64,000 nt of DNA from Colwellia sp. (GTDB taxonomy: Bacteria; Pseudomonadota; Gammaproteobacteria; Enterobacterales; Alteromonadaceae), in assembly GCA_026196955.1 (NCBI GenBank), contig JAPHTO010000031.1, forward strand, positions 1 through 64,000, in the 5' to 3' direction. Positions 9,413-19,739 of the stretch are shown here, one piece after another. Made by a program: the position numbers and the translations under genes. The notes beneath the pieces are model-generated. The model searched no databases. It worked only from the letters and a program-made list of their open reading frames with translations, and had not been told where the DNA came from. Numbering within the stretch: the first letter of the stretch is position 1; each line of letters opens with the position of its first letter.

Positions 9413-11162
9413 CTTCGTTCAACCAACTTTTCACTACTTGCGACGACAATTCTGGCTCATTGGCAACTAACGCACGAACCGCTTTTAATACATCTTCATC
9501 TCGATGAAGATCAGGTAACTGTAAGCTACCATCAGGAGCGAAACCGACATTACCTGCATCAAATTCAGAGGTTAACATGTCCATCGTTTCGTCGCCTAAA
9601 TCAATATGGCTATCCAAAGATTTATCACCATAATCTTCCGGCGTTCTATCTGGGTAAATTAGGCGTTTCAACATTGGACGGACAACAGCTAATATCAAGA
9701 CGATAATCACTAAAGCGCCCATGACCAGTTTTAGCACCTTCATAAACCAAGGTTGCTCCCAAATAGGTACTTCTTCTACAACACCAAAATCTGAACGGCT
9801 AAAGGGAATGGTGATGACTTCTAAAATATCACCGCGTTGTAAATCAAAGCCTATACTCCCTTGCAACAATCGACGAATTGCCGCAATTTCAGCAACACTT
9901 CTAGGTATTTTTGCGGCTGCGGCGACTTGCGCCCCTTCTGCATTTTCAGCATCCGCATTAACAGGAGTTGCTGCTGTATTGTTTATATAATCAAGTGCAA
10001 CAGAGACACTTACTTTTCGAATAATTCCCGCTTGTTGTTTCGTATGGCTTATGGCTTCATCTAGCTCATAGTTTTTTGTTGACTCACTATGCTTTCTACT
10101 TGGCAGCGTTTTATTTTGCCCTGTTGTTGCATCTTCAGGAATACTTGATTCAAGTGGTGGTTGGTTAGTTAACGCGCCTGGTATTCCTCCTAGTGCACCA
10201 CCAATCGAGTTATCTTCAACTTTCATTTCACTACGTAAAGCCGGTAAATCTGAATTATAGCGACGCGCTGTCTCTTCGGTATGGGTAAAGTCCATGGTGA
10301 CATCAACCTGAGCGGTATAATTACCTAAGCCCACAACCGGGATTAAAATATTGTCAATTTTCTCCATGTATTCCTGTTCACGCTTTTGCTCAATTTCAAA
10401 TTCACCACGAGAGCGTGAAGATATTGAGTCTTGAGAGCCTGAATTAAGTAAGCGGCCATTTTGATCTGTCACGGTTACTCGGTTAGGACTTAACCCTTGA
10501 ACAGCAGAAGCGACAATATCAACAACAGCATCAACTTCTTCTGCTGATAAAATTCGGCCGCGTTGCATAGTCAAAACAACGGTTGCTGATGGATTCTTTT
10601 CACGACGTGCAAAAATATTTTCTTTTGGGATGGCTAAAAGTACTTTAGCCCGTGAAATACTTTGTAATTGCTCAATCGTTTTAGCTAATCGTTGCTCTCG
10701 ACCATACTTTAGTCGCTCTCGCTCCATACGCTGACTTACACCAAACCCCATGTCTTTCATCAACACATCTTCGCCTTGCGAGGGTTCATTGGTTAAACCT
10801 TCACGAGCAAGTAATAACTTTACATTTTGGTATTCATCGGCAGGCACTGAAATAGTATTATTTTCTTGACGATACTCCACTTTATTGGCATCGAGAAAAT
10901 CCATTGTTTTGATTAATTGCTCTGTCGGTAACTTAGATAGAAATCGATAGTCTGGCTCGTTGGCTAAAATAATGACAAAAACAGCAATTGCCAAACAAAT
11001 AGACAGCGCAACCACTAAGGTTATCTGACGTAAAATATCCACATTGCCCAATGCGGCTGAGAAGCCTGATTTCTGCTCTTGCATACCACCATGATCACTT
11101 GAATCACTAGCAATCATGTCTGTACTATTATCAGTTGCTACCATGGAATTTGTATCCGCCAC
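9405..11162 (-). CDS. fliF: FliF, flagellar MS-ring protein
   Basis: FliF forms the MS-ring in the inner membrane. The 585-residue protein has two transmembrane helices, at about residues 47-68 (ITLVVALSICLAIAVFVIIL) and 475-495 (VLKLVMGALVIIVLILAVV). Between them are the YscJ/FliF ring-building domain (YRFLSKLPTEQLIKTMDFL, VSQRMERERLKYGREQRLA) and the FliF-specific domain. The cytoplasmic tail that binds FliG is at the C-terminus. The start is a GTG with GGAG about 9 bases upstream; an alternative ATG lies six codons further in. Confidence 0.97.
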   Translation of the reverse strand: MADTNSMVATDNSTDMIASDSSDHGGMQEQKSGFSAALGNVDILRQITLVVALSICLAIAVFVIILANEPDYRFLSKLPTEQLIKTMDFLDANKVEYRQENNTISVPADEYQNVKLLLAREGLTNEPSQGEDVLMKDMGFGVSQRMERERLKYGREQRLAKTIEQLQSISRAKVLLAIPKENIFARREKNPSATVVLTMQRGRILSAEEVDAVVDIVASAVQGLSPNRVTVTDQNGRLLNSGSQDSISSRSRGEFEIEQKREQEYMEKIDNILIPVVGLGNYTAQVDVTMDFTHTEETARRYNSDLPALRSEMKVEDNSIGGALGGIPGALTNQPPLESSIPEDATTGQNKTLPSRKHSESTKNYELDEAISHTKQQAGIIRKVSVSVALDYINNTAATPVNADAENAEGAQVAAAAKIPRSVAEIAAIRRLLQGSIGFDLQRGDILEVITIPFSRSDFGVVEEVPIWEQPWFMKVLKLVMGALVIIVLILAVVRPMLKRLIYPDRTPEDYGDKSLDSHIDLGDETMDMLTSEFDAGNVGFAPDGSLQLPDLHRDEDVLKAVRALVANEPELSSQVVKSWLNEDE

Positions 11163-11309
11163 TTAACTTCTCCGCTTACGACTTTATTTATTTTTTCAAA
11201 CTCACATTTAAGTGAGAGTAAATCATCAAGAGCAAGGCGCTTGAATGAGTAATAGCGAGTCTATTGCGATTTAAAGCAACGCTGCTATTGGTTATTTAAT
11301 CCGCTTAAA

Positions 11310-11663
11310 TTAAACTGGCATGCTCATAATTTCTTTATATGCTTCTACAAATTTATTTCGAACTTGCACCGTTGCATCTAAAGCGATGCCCGATTTGGAT
11401 GAGGCTACCATCACTTCAGCTAGCGTGACACTGCGATCGCCCATTTCAAACGCCATTTTTTTAGCGCCCGTATCTTGTTGCAATTCATTAACCGTTTTTA
11501 AAGCATCAGTAAGTAATTCACCAAAATTATTGCTTGACTGATTCACTTGACCTGTGGGGTTTACCGCTTGTAAATCACCGCCTACCGCAGGTAATTTGTT
11601 GCCTGTAGCTTGCAGAGACATATTTTGCATTTGGGCAAATAAGGAATTTGTTTTGATATCCAT
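11310..11663 (-). CDS. fliE: FliE, hook-basal body adaptor protein
   Basis: FliE joins the MS-ring to the rod and is the first axial protein exported. The 117-residue protein has the FliE family C-terminal signature (VTLAEVMVASSKSGIALDATV and RNKFVEAYKEIMSMPV). It heads the fliEFGHIJ operon. A very good sigma54 site lies 66-80 bases upstream, and the gap to fliF is 147 bases. Confidence 0.95.
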   Translation of the reverse strand: MDIKTNSLFAQMQNMSLQATGNKLPAVGGDLQAVNPTGQVNQSSNNFGELLTDALKTVNELQQDTGAKKMAFEMGDRSVTLAEVMVASSKSGIALDATVQVRNKFVEAYKEIMSMPV

Positions 11664-11728
11664 GATGGGCTCACTTGTGTCAATTTTTTGCTTTTTAAAG
11701 CAGTAAACAACGTATTAATAGTGATACT

Positions 11729-11743
11729 GCAAACATGGTGCCA
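11729..11743 (-). promoter_or_regulatory. Sigma54 promoter of the fliEFGHIJ operon
   Basis: The minus strand reads TGGCACCATGTTTGC, a full match to TGGCAC-N5-TTGC. The expected transcript start is near 11717, giving a leader of about 54 bases before fliE. In Vibrio this operon is FlrA- and sigma54-dependent, so the placement agrees with the family pattern. Confidence 0.85.
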
Positions 11744-11772
11744 ATCAAGAAGGCTCTGAGGCCTTAACGAAC

Positions 11773-11806
11773 AAAGGCTGTAATGTTTTATACATTACAG
11801 CCTTTT
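11773..11806. terminator. Hairpin terminator after flrC
   Basis: AAAGGCTGTAATGT and its reverse complement enclose a loop of about 5 bases, forming a strong stem of at least 13 pairs. On the minus strand the stem is followed by TTTGTT. It separates the end of flrC (11831) from the fliE promoter. It is nearly symmetric and could act in both directions. Confidence 0.7.
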
Positions 11807-11830
11807 AATCATGCTTTTTTAGCAATATAT

Positions 11831-13171
11831 TTACGCAGGTATTTGAATGCCAGAGTCTCGCATTCGAGCAATTTTATAACGTAAGGTGCGCGGACTAATC
11901 CCTAAGCGCTCAGCAACCTCTTTTCGGCTACCATGACAGGCCTGTAAGGTGTCAAGAATGATTTGATGCTCTTGGATCTTAAGCTCACTGCCTAATTTGT
12001 CATCTTGCACTGTTTGATTTTCGACCTTACTCACGCTTGCCGTTTCAAAATTTTCAATAAGTAAATCTTGAGCATCAATTATTTGGTTGCTATGCAAAAT
12101 TAATGCGCGCTGTATAACATTATCCAGTTCGCGTACATTGCCCGGCCAATTATACGCGTTAAGTTTACTGCGCGCTGCAGGACTAAACTCGGCAATTTTT
12201 TCGCCACTTTTTTGGCAGTAACACTCAACCAAGTGTTGAGCTAACGGCAAAATATCATCAACACGTTCAGCTAACGGCAACCAAGTTAGCGGGAAAACAT
12301 TAAGGCGATAATATAAATCTTCTCTAAAGTCCCCTTTACTGACCGCTTCTTTTAAATCTCTATTACTGGTTGCAATAACACGTACATCTAACTGAATTGT
12401 TTTTCTTCCCCCTAAACGCTCCACCTCGCGCTCTTGCAGCACTCGTAATATCTTTGCTTGCAGACCTAAATCCATTTCGGTTATTTCATCTAATAAAATT
12501 GTACCACCTTGAGCTTGCTCAAATTTTCCAGGACAAGCTTGAATAGCACCAGTAAACGCCCCTTTTTCATAGCCAAATAAAGTCGCTTCCAACATGTTTT
12601 CAGGAATAGCGGCACAGTTAATAGCAACAAAAGGCTGCTTTGCTCTTGGTGAATTGTTATGAACAAACTGAGATAGCACTTCTTTACCTGAGCCGCTTGG
12701 ACCAAGTACCATCACAGAAGCTTCAGTTGTCGCAACTTTACGCGCAAGATTGAGTAGCTCAATACTGCGTTTATCAGCAACAATAGGCGTGTTTTCATTA
12801 ACCATTGATGGGGGAATATATTGGCTCACCATATTAAGCAATACTTCTGGCGCAAAGGGCTTTGCAATGTAATTACATGCCCCATCTTTCATTGCCTGAA
12901 CCGCATCATCAATGGTGGCATAAGCTGTCATTAACAATACAGGCATATTGGGTAATTGATTTTTAATACTTTTAAGCAATGACAATCCTGACATACCGCT
13001 CATTTGTACATCACTCACGATCAAGTCAACTTTATGATTTTTTAAAAGCAACAAGGCCGCTTCAGCAGACTCAGCTTCAACGCAGTGATAGTCAGCTAGG
13101 GTTAGTGTATCAATTAATGCCTCACGTAAACCGGCATCATCTTCTACTACTAATATTTTATGTTGACTCAT
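11831..13171 (-). CDS. flrC: FlrC, sigma54-dependent flagellar response regulator
   Basis: FlrC activates class III flagellar promoters with sigma54 after phosphorylation by FlrB. The 446-residue protein has a receiver domain (ILVVEDDAGLREAL; phospho-acceptor in LIVSDVQMSGMSG), an AAA+ domain with Walker A GPSGSGKEVL, the sigma54-contact loop GAFTGA ([10 protein letters not shown]) and Walker B TILLDEI, and a C-terminal Fis-type helix-turn-helix (RKEVAERLGISPRTLRYKI). Its ATG overlaps the flrB stop as ATGA. In Vibrio the pair forms one FlrA-dependent operon. Confidence 0.95.
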   Translation of the reverse strand: MSQHKILVVEDDAGLREALIDTLTLADYHCVEAESAEAALLLLKNHKVDLIVSDVQMSGMSGLSLLKSIKNQLPNMPVLLMTAYATIDDAVQAMKDGACNYIAKPFAPEVLLNMVSQYIPPSMVNENTPIVADKRSIELLNLARKVATTEASVMVLGPSGSGKEVLSQFVHNNSPRAKQPFVAINCAAIPENMLEATLFGYEKGAFTGAIQACPGKFEQAQGGTILLDEITEMDLGLQAKILRVLQEREVERLGGRKTIQLDVRVIATSNRDLKEAVSKGDFREDLYYRLNVFPLTWLPLAERVDDILPLAQHLVECYCQKSGEKIAEFSPAARSKLNAYNWPGNVRELDNVIQRALILHSNQIIDAQDLLIENFETASVSKVENQTVQDDKLGSELKIQEHQIILDTLQACHGSRKEVAERLGISPRTLRYKIARMRDSGIQIPA

Positions 13172-14367
13172 TTTACGTCTCCTAACTTACTTTTAGTCAG
13201 TAATGGAAGTTTTAAACAAAAATGTGCCCCTTGCCCAGCTTTGCTAAGGTAACTTACTTCACCTTGATGTGCCTCAAGAACTGACTTAACTACCGCAAGA
13301 CCAAGCCCTGTGCCTTTTGAACTTGAAGTGAAAAATGGCTCAAAAATTTTATTAACATCGGCTAAATCGATACCGGGACCGTTATCCTGTACACTGATAT
13401 ATACGCTATTTTGCTCAACATAAACTTGAATGTTAATCACAGCCGGCTCAGATTTAGCCACCGAAGCTGCTTGTAAAGCATTATGAATGAGGTTTTGAAT
13501 AGCGCCGACTAAGGCATTTTTATTTGCCAGAATTTGATATTCTTCATTATTTGAATGCACATGCACTTGTGCTTTGGCTTTCGTTATAAGTGCATCCATT
13601 GCTTGCACAGAATCATCAATTAATTCATTAACTGATAGCGGCGCGACAACTTGTTCATTACCACTTTTAGAAAACAGCAACATATCATTGACCTGCTGTT
13701 CTAGATCATGAAGACGGGCAGTAAGCTTTTCTTGAAAAGTTGCTCGGGCACTATCTGCTAATTTTCTATTAGACAAATTAGCGCTATATAACATAGCTGC
13801 TGATAGCGGTGTGCGAATTTGATGGGCTAACGTTGAGACCATTTTTCCTAAGGATGAAAGGCGTTGCATTTGGCCTACTTTATCTTGTAATAATCGCGTT
13901 TCTGTCAAATCCGTGATCATAATTAATTGCCCAGGCTGATTTCCTAAGCTGGCAATTTCTAACTTAACGCGGCGGCCATCCTTGAGTGAGACTTCATGCC
14001 AGTCATCTGCTCTGGGCTTAAAAGATCGGGCAATAACATTAAACCAAAGTTGTCCTAAAATAGGCTCATCTAACAAGCTTCTCGCAACTTTATTAATTTT
14101 AACGACAACACCATTACCATCAAGCATTACCAAGCCAGTTGGCATCATTTCAATGAGCTGATCTGCCATTTGGGTCTGCTTTACTACTTGCTCAGATACT
14201 ATAGGTTTAACTAATTTATTTGGACTTTTCTTTAATTGAGCCAGCTCATTACGCAAAGCGGCTAATTCTCCTGGAAAAGTTTCTTTGGCTAACATGCCTT
14301 CATCATTAAAGGAGACATTGGCAGGATTAAAAGTGTGAGTGGCATCGAAATGCTGTGCTAGTGCCAT
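13168..14367 (-). CDS. flrB: FlrB, flagellar sensor histidine kinase
   Basis: FlrB is the cytoplasmic kinase that phosphorylates FlrC; no membrane segment is visible. The 399-residue protein has a PAS-like domain (MPTGLVMLDGNGVVVKINKV), a HisKA domain with the phospho-accepting histidine in LAHQIRTPLSAAMLY, and a HATPase domain with the N-box (AIQNLIHNALQAAS), DNGPGI and [13 protein letters not shown]. It is preceded by a sigma54 site about 30 bases from the predicted transcript start. Confidence 0.94.
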   Translation of the reverse strand: MALAQHFDATHTFNPANVSFNDEGMLAKETFPGELAALRNELAQLKKSPNKLVKPIVSEQVVKQTQMADQLIEMMPTGLVMLDGNGVVVKINKVARSLLDEPILGQLWFNVIARSFKPRADDWHEVSLKDGRRVKLEIASLGNQPGQLIMITDLTETRLLQDKVGQMQRLSSLGKMVSTLAHQIRTPLSAAMLYSANLSNRKLADSARATFQEKLTARLHDLEQQVNDMLLFSKSGNEQVVAPLSVNELIDDSVQAMDALITKAKAQVHVHSNNEEYQILANKNALVGAIQNLIHNALQAASVAKSEPAVINIQVYVEQNSVYISVQDNGPGIDLADVNKIFEPFFTSSSKGTGLGLAVVKSVLEAHQGEVSYLSKAGQGAHFCLKLPLLTKSKLGDVK

Positions 14368-14408
14368 AAAACAAAGTCCAAATAAAGAATATATCTACTT
14401 GGAATAAA

Positions 14409-14423
14409 GCATTTTACATGCCA
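14409..14423 (-). promoter_or_regulatory. Sigma54 promoter of flrBC
   Basis: The minus strand reads TGGCATGTAAAATGC. The -24 TGGCA and -12 TGC have exact N7 spacing; the deviation is A in place of the first T of TTGC, plus T after TGGCA. The transcript would start near 14397, 30 bases before the flrB ATG. FlrA-dependent flrBC transcription is established in Vibrio. Confidence 0.75.
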
Positions 14424-14733
14424 TAAGTTTTAATTAATATTATCAATTACTTAAGATTATATTTCTATTTTGTTAGGTGTCAAACTATTGGCTAGGTAAA
14501 ACACTACTCTTAATAAAGTAACAAAGTACAGTTTAAAACAAAAAGCATAAGGTGCTTTCGTTAGGCCAAAGGCCATGCTTAACAATGTAGCAAATTAATT
14601 TACACAGTTATCAACAGAGTTGCGGAAAATAAACTCCCGCATTGGGATACAGCAAATGGCGTTGCACGCAACTTAGCAGTGAAATGAGGCTATCAATATG
14701 CGGGGGAATACACCGCCTACAAGGTATTCAAAA
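14424..14733. other. Intergenic region between flrA and flrB
   Basis: No reading frame of note is present. The sequence upstream of the flrBC promoter (14424-14560) is AT-rich and would be the place for FlrA enhancer sites, but I could not define a site. The stretch at 14606-14715 is less AT-rich and contains a small inverted repeat around GTTGCACGCAAC (14653-14664). Nothing else is recognised. Confidence 0.4.
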
Positions 14734-14760
14734 CCTAATTGGGTAGAGTCTCCAATTAGG
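14734..14760 (-). terminator. Terminator of flrA, overlapping its stop codon
   Basis: A perfect 9-base inverted repeat (CCTAATTGG ... CCAATTAGG, loop of 9) is followed on the minus strand by TTTTG. The flrA TAA (14756-14758) lies inside the 5' arm of the stem, so the terminator begins within the coding region. Confidence 0.7.
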
Positions 14761-16279
14761 CCGTAGGTTTTTGTAAATCATATTTGCGCATTTTTTCCAC
14801 TAAAGTGGTTCTTCGCATGCCTAAAGTTTCTGCTGCGCGAGCAACGACATAGTCATGCTTCACTAGCGACTGTGAAATCAATGAAATCTCTAAATCTGCT
14901 AAATGATCTTTTAAATTAAGACCTTCACTAGGTAACAAGCAGACATTTGGCCCAACTAGGGGATTTTCTTCGCCAAATTCCTGCAGAGTTTCAACATTAC
15001 TTTCATCTTCATCATCATAATCAAAGCCTGAAAATAACTCATTAATTGCATCTTGCTCTTGTAATTCTTCCGGGTACTCAGGTGTATACTCTTCAACTTC
15101 AATGTGCTGGTATTTCTTAGGCAATTCAGCCACATCGACAATTTGCTCGCCATACATAATCAGCATGCGTTCAATTAAATTAGATAATTCACGAACGTTC
15201 CCCGCCCACGGATGCTCCATTAACGACTCAATTGCTTTTTCAGTGAAACGTACCGTTCTATTTTGCTCATGCTCAAAACGCGTTAACAGCTCTTTTAGTA
15301 ATAATGGGATATCTTCTTTTCGCTCACGTAGTGCTGGCGTTTCAATAGGGAAAACATTAGGTCGGTAGAAGAGATCTTCTCGAAAATCGCCTGACTTGAT
15401 CATTTCTTCTAGGTTTTGATGTGTCGCAGCAATAATACGAACATCAGCTCTGATGCTTTTACTGCCACCAACTCGTTCAAAAGTTCGCTCTTGCAATACC
15501 CGCAGTAATTTTACTTGCATGGGTTGCGGCATATCACCTATTTCATCCAGAAATAATGTCCCACCTTCTGCAAGTTCAAAGCGTCCTTTACGTGCAGAGA
15601 TTGCCCCTGTAAAAGCGCCTTTCTCATGACCAAACAATTCACTTTCAAGTAGCTCTCCAGGAATTGCTCCACAATTTACTGGCACAAAAGTTCCTGTTGC
15701 GCGTTCAGATAAGTTATGTATATTTCGTGCAACCACTTCCTTACCTGTGCCAGACTCACCAAGCACTAACACGCTAGCGGGAGTTTTTGCCACCTGTTCT
15801 ATCAAAAAACGTACTTCATTCATGGCCTTACTCGTTCCAACTAACGAACGAAATAAAGCACTTGTGCCAAGCTTACCACCCATACGTGGCAATTTATTAT
15901 GATATTGATGACAATGATGAATAAGCTCAGTTAACTGTGCATAATTCAAAGGTGTTGATAAATTTCCAATGACATTTGCGTAACCGTTGACACTACTCAT
16001 ATCGACAACATCATGCAGTAAAAATGGTATTTTAGGGTTGTTTTTAACAATATCAGCTGTCGTTTGAGAGATATCACCAGCCAGAATAACGGTGAGAAAA
16101 TGCTCACTATCTTTAAATACTGCAGATGCTTCATCTTGTCGACATTGAAAGAAGTATTCTCCAACAAAGGATAATACCGTTGCCATTTGGTGCGATCTTG
16201 CACTGTCATTGTCAAGAACAAGAATTTGTTTATGCACCTGTAGTTGAGAAAGCGGTAAGTCAGAAGCAATTTGTGGCAT
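14756..16279 (-). CDS. flrA: FlrA/FleQ-type master regulator of flagellar genes
   Basis: FlrA is the sigma54 activator at the top of the polar-flagellum cascade. The N-terminal FleQ-type receiver-like domain ([21 protein letters not shown]) is followed by an AAA+ domain with Walker [15 protein letters not shown], the sigma54 loop [16 protein letters not shown] and Walker [12 protein letters not shown], and a C-terminal helix-turn-helix ([16 protein letters not shown]). The open frame reaches 16345 through a TTG, but the ATG at 16279 gives a 507-residue protein close to the usual family length. Neither start has a strong ribosome site. It is divergent from pseB. Confidence 0.93.
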   Translation of the reverse strand: MPQIASDLPLSQLQVHKQILVLDNDSARSHQMATVLSFVGEYFFQCRQDEASAVFKDSEHFLTVILAGDISQTTADIVKNNPKIPFLLHDVVDMSSVNGYANVIGNLSTPLNYAQLTELIHHCHQYHNKLPRMGGKLGTSALFRSLVGTSKAMNEVRFLIEQVAKTPASVLVLGESGTGKEVVARNIHNLSERATGTFVPVNCGAIPGELLESELFGHEKGAFTGAISARKGRFELAEGGTLFLDEIGDMPQPMQVKLLRVLQERTFERVGGSKSIRADVRIIAATHQNLEEMIKSGDFREDLFYRPNVFPIETPALRERKEDIPLLLKELLTRFEHEQNRTVRFTEKAIESLMEHPWAGNVRELSNLIERMLIMYGEQIVDVAELPKKYQHIEVEEYTPEYPEELQEQDAINELFSGFDYDDEDESNVETLQEFGEENPLVGPNVCLLPSEGLNLKDHLADLEISLISQSLVKHDYVVARAAETLGMRRTTLVEKMRKYDLQKPTA

Positions 16280-16459
16280 AAGTAGAATTTTTTTTGTCGG
16301 TAATCTTAAAAATGATTTTAGCTGCTCATCACAATTAATCAACAAATATTTGACGGTTTATAACAAAAAATAGACAGTTTTTTGACTCGCTAGAGTAAAT
16401 GAAATAAATAGTGTCTAAATTGCTGTAAAAACGAGCAAAATCAATAAATTTACCGTTTT

Positions 16460-16474
16460 GGGCATATAATTTGC
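16460..16474 (+). promoter_or_regulatory. Sigma54-type promoter of the pse operon
   Basis: GGGCATATAATTTGC has the -24 GGCA and -12 TTGC in exact register; the only core deviation is G instead of T before GGCA. The expected transcript start is near 16486, about 48 bases before the pseB ATG. A TATAAT hexamer is embedded in the spacer (16464-16469), but no good -35 box stands 17 bases upstream. A sigma70 reading is therefore weaker, though possible. Confidence 0.6.
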
Positions 16475-16482
16475 TATATTAG

Positions 16483-17544
<1,062 letters not shown>

Positions 17545-17555
17545 AGGCATAAGCT

Positions 17556-18818
17556 ATGTTCCCAACAACTATGATCCCCTATGGCAAACAAAACATCAGT
17601 GATGAAGATATTGCTGCTGTGGTTGACGTATTAAAATCAGATTTTATCACCCAAGGACCAAAAGTTGTCGACTTCGAGCAAGCTATCGCCAAACAGTGTC
17701 AAGCAAGCGATCGCCAGCCTCCACATGCCATTGCGACAAATAGCGCGACCTCTGCACTGCATATTGCTTGTTTAGCGCTCGAAGTGGGTATTGGGGATAG
17801 TGTTTGGACATCGCCAATATCTTTTGTCGCCTCAAGTAATTGCGCCTTGTATTGTGGTGCTTCCATTGACTTTGTTGATATTGACTTAAATTCAGGAAAC
17901 ATGTGCCCACACGCCTTAGCAATTAAACTAGCCAAAGCAAAGCAAAATAATAGCTTACCTAAAGTTGTTATTGCTGTGCATTTGGCTGGGCAATCATGTG
18001 ATATGAAAGCCATTAAGGCGCTTAGTGAGCAATACCATTTTGCTATTATTGAAGACGCATCGCATGCGGTTGGTGCCCGTTATAACAACACTCCAGTTGG
18101 AAGCAACCAATACTGTGACATTAGTATTTTTAGCTTTCATCCGGTTAAAATTATTACCAGCGCTGAAGGAGGAATGGCGTTAACCAATTCACCCGAGTTA
18201 GCCAAAAAAATGCATTCGTTACGCAGCCATGGTATCACCAGTGATCAAACTGAGATGACAGAGCAAAGTCACGGCCCTTGGTATTATCAACAACTTGCAC
18301 TAGGTTTTAATTATCGCATGACAGAATTACAAGCAGCTTTAGGCGTTAGTCAAACAAGGCGCTTGTCAGAATTTGTCAAACAAAGAAATGCCTTAGCCAA
18401 AACCTATGATAATGCCTTCGCTAACAGCTCATTAACACCTCTAACGCCGAGTGTAGATACATATTCAGCCTATCATTTATATATTGTGCTGCTACCGTCA
18501 TGCGATGATAAAACAAAAAATAAGGCGGTTCATAAACAAGTCATAGCCAACCTTAGAGCAAAAAACATTTGTGCTCATGTGCACTATATTCCTATTCACT
18601 TACAGCCTTATTATCAGCAATCGACACCTGAATTAGGTTTTAAAACGGGCGACTTTCCTGTTGCGGAAGAGTATTACAACCGTGCTATTTCTCTGCCTTT
18701 ATACCCACAACTTAGCGCTCAAGAGCAACAATATATTATTGCTACTGTATTAGCCGAAGTTGATAATGTTAAGGAAGAAAGTAGCAAACTAACCAGCGCA
18801 GCAAGTGATGAGTTGTGA
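17556..18818 (+). CDS. pseC: PseC, PLP-dependent sugar 4-aminotransferase
   Basis: PseC converts the PseB product into UDP-4-amino-4,6-dideoxy-beta-L-AltNAc using glutamate. The 420-residue DegT/DnrJ/EryC1/StrS family protein starts with the typical IPYGKQNISDEDI. It has IIEDASHAVGARY (PLP-contacting Asp at about residue 167) and FSFHPVKIITSAEGG, with the Schiff-base lysine at about residue 198. The stop overlaps the next ATG by one base (TGATG). Confidence 0.93.
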   Translation: MFPTTMIPYGKQNISDEDIAAVVDVLKSDFITQGPKVVDFEQAIAKQCQASDRQPPHAIATNSATSALHIACLALEVGIGDSVWTSPISFVASSNCALYCGASIDFVDIDLNSGNMCPHALAIKLAKAKQNNSLPKVVIAVHLAGQSCDMKAIKALSEQYHFAIIEDASHAVGARYNNTPVGSNQYCDISIFSFHPVKIITSAEGGMALTNSPELAKKMHSLRSHGITSDQTEMTEQSHGPWYYQQLALGFNYRMTELQAALGVSQTRRLSEFVKQRNALAKTYDNAFANSSLTPLTPSVDTYSAYHLYIVLLPSCDDKTKNKAVHKQVIANLRAKNICAHVHYIPIHLQPYYQQSTPELGFKTGDFPVAEEYYNRAISLPLYPQLSAQEQQYIIATVLAEVDNVKEESSKLTSAASDEL

Positions 18819-19732
18819 TGAAATTAGCGTTAGGCACAGTACAATTTGGCCTTGATTACGGTATCAGTAATAAACAAGGACAAGTCGATAAGGCACAAGT
18901 CGCTGATATTTTAACTCAAGCAGCAAACTTAGGTATAGACACCTTAGACTGTGCAGGTGCATACGGAAATAGTGAACAAGTGATAGGAGCGCAACTATCT
19001 TCGCTTGCTCATCAAGCAAAATTTACTATTGTTAGCAAAATTCCTGCATTACATAGTCAATCAGATAACATTACAGAGCATTTCGAGCAAACCCTCACTG
19101 ATTTACAAGTCGAAAACATAGATACATTACTTTTTCATCATGCTGACAACATACTTTTTCATCCTAATAGAGTTAAAATTTTTCAACAGTTGGAAGCTCT
19201 AAAAGCACAGCAGAAAGTAAAACGTATTGGTGCGTCACTTTATAGTCCTGAGCAGTTAATTGCTATCAGTGAGCAATACACAATTGATATTGCACAAGTA
19301 CCATTAAATATTTTTGATCAACGTTTTATTACTAACGACATATTAACCCTTTGTCAGCAAAAGCATATCAAGCTACATGCTAGATCGTTATTTTTACAAG
19401 GCTTACTGCTTATCGAAGTCAATGAGCTAGCTAGCTATTTTTCTCCCTTTAAAGATAAAATCGATGCTTTCACATCACTGGCTGATTATTTAGGCTGCTC
19501 AAGACTAGCATTAGCGTTATCTATAGTGCCACATGGGATAGCTCCGTCTTTAAAACAGAGCGCAGATGAGATAATAGAAAAAGTTGTCGTCGGTGTTTGT
19601 TCAAGTGAGCAATTAATAGAAATAGTAACGGCCTACCAACATGCAAAAGAGTTATCTATCTCAACAGAAGAATTACAGTCATTAGCAGACAATCGACTTG
19701 AATTTATTAACCCAAGCCTTTGGAAGATATAA
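18818..19732 (+). CDS. Aldo/keto reductase of the sugar locus
   Basis: This 304-residue protein is an aldo/keto reductase by its TIM-barrel signatures. These are LALGTVQFGLDYGISN at the start, LGIDTLDCAGAYGNSEQVIG with the catalytic Asp and Tyr, and the later TIVSKIPAL strand. Members of this subgroup recur in nonulosonic-acid clusters, but their substrate is not established as far as I know. It may reduce a keto-sugar or a side branch of the pathway. Translation is probably coupled to pseC through the TGATG overlap. Confidence 0.75.
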   Translation: MKLALGTVQFGLDYGISNKQGQVDKAQVADILTQAANLGIDTLDCAGAYGNSEQVIGAQLSSLAHQAKFTIVSKIPALHSQSDNITEHFEQTLTDLQVENIDTLLFHHADNILFHPNRVKIFQQLEALKAQQKVKRIGASLYSPEQLIAISEQYTIDIAQVPLNIFDQRFITNDILTLCQQKHIKLHARSLFLQGLLLIEVNELASYFSPFKDKIDAFTSLADYLGCSRLALALSIVPHGIAPSLKQSADEIIEKVVVGVCSSEQLIEIVTAYQHAKELSISTEELQSLADNRLEFINPSLWKI

Positions 19733-19739
19733 TTAAATC

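Noticed and set aside
14600-14640. TTATCAACA as a DnaA box or origin of replication
   Set aside because: A single near-match in AT-rich sequence, without other boxes or dnaA/dnaN/gidA neighbours.
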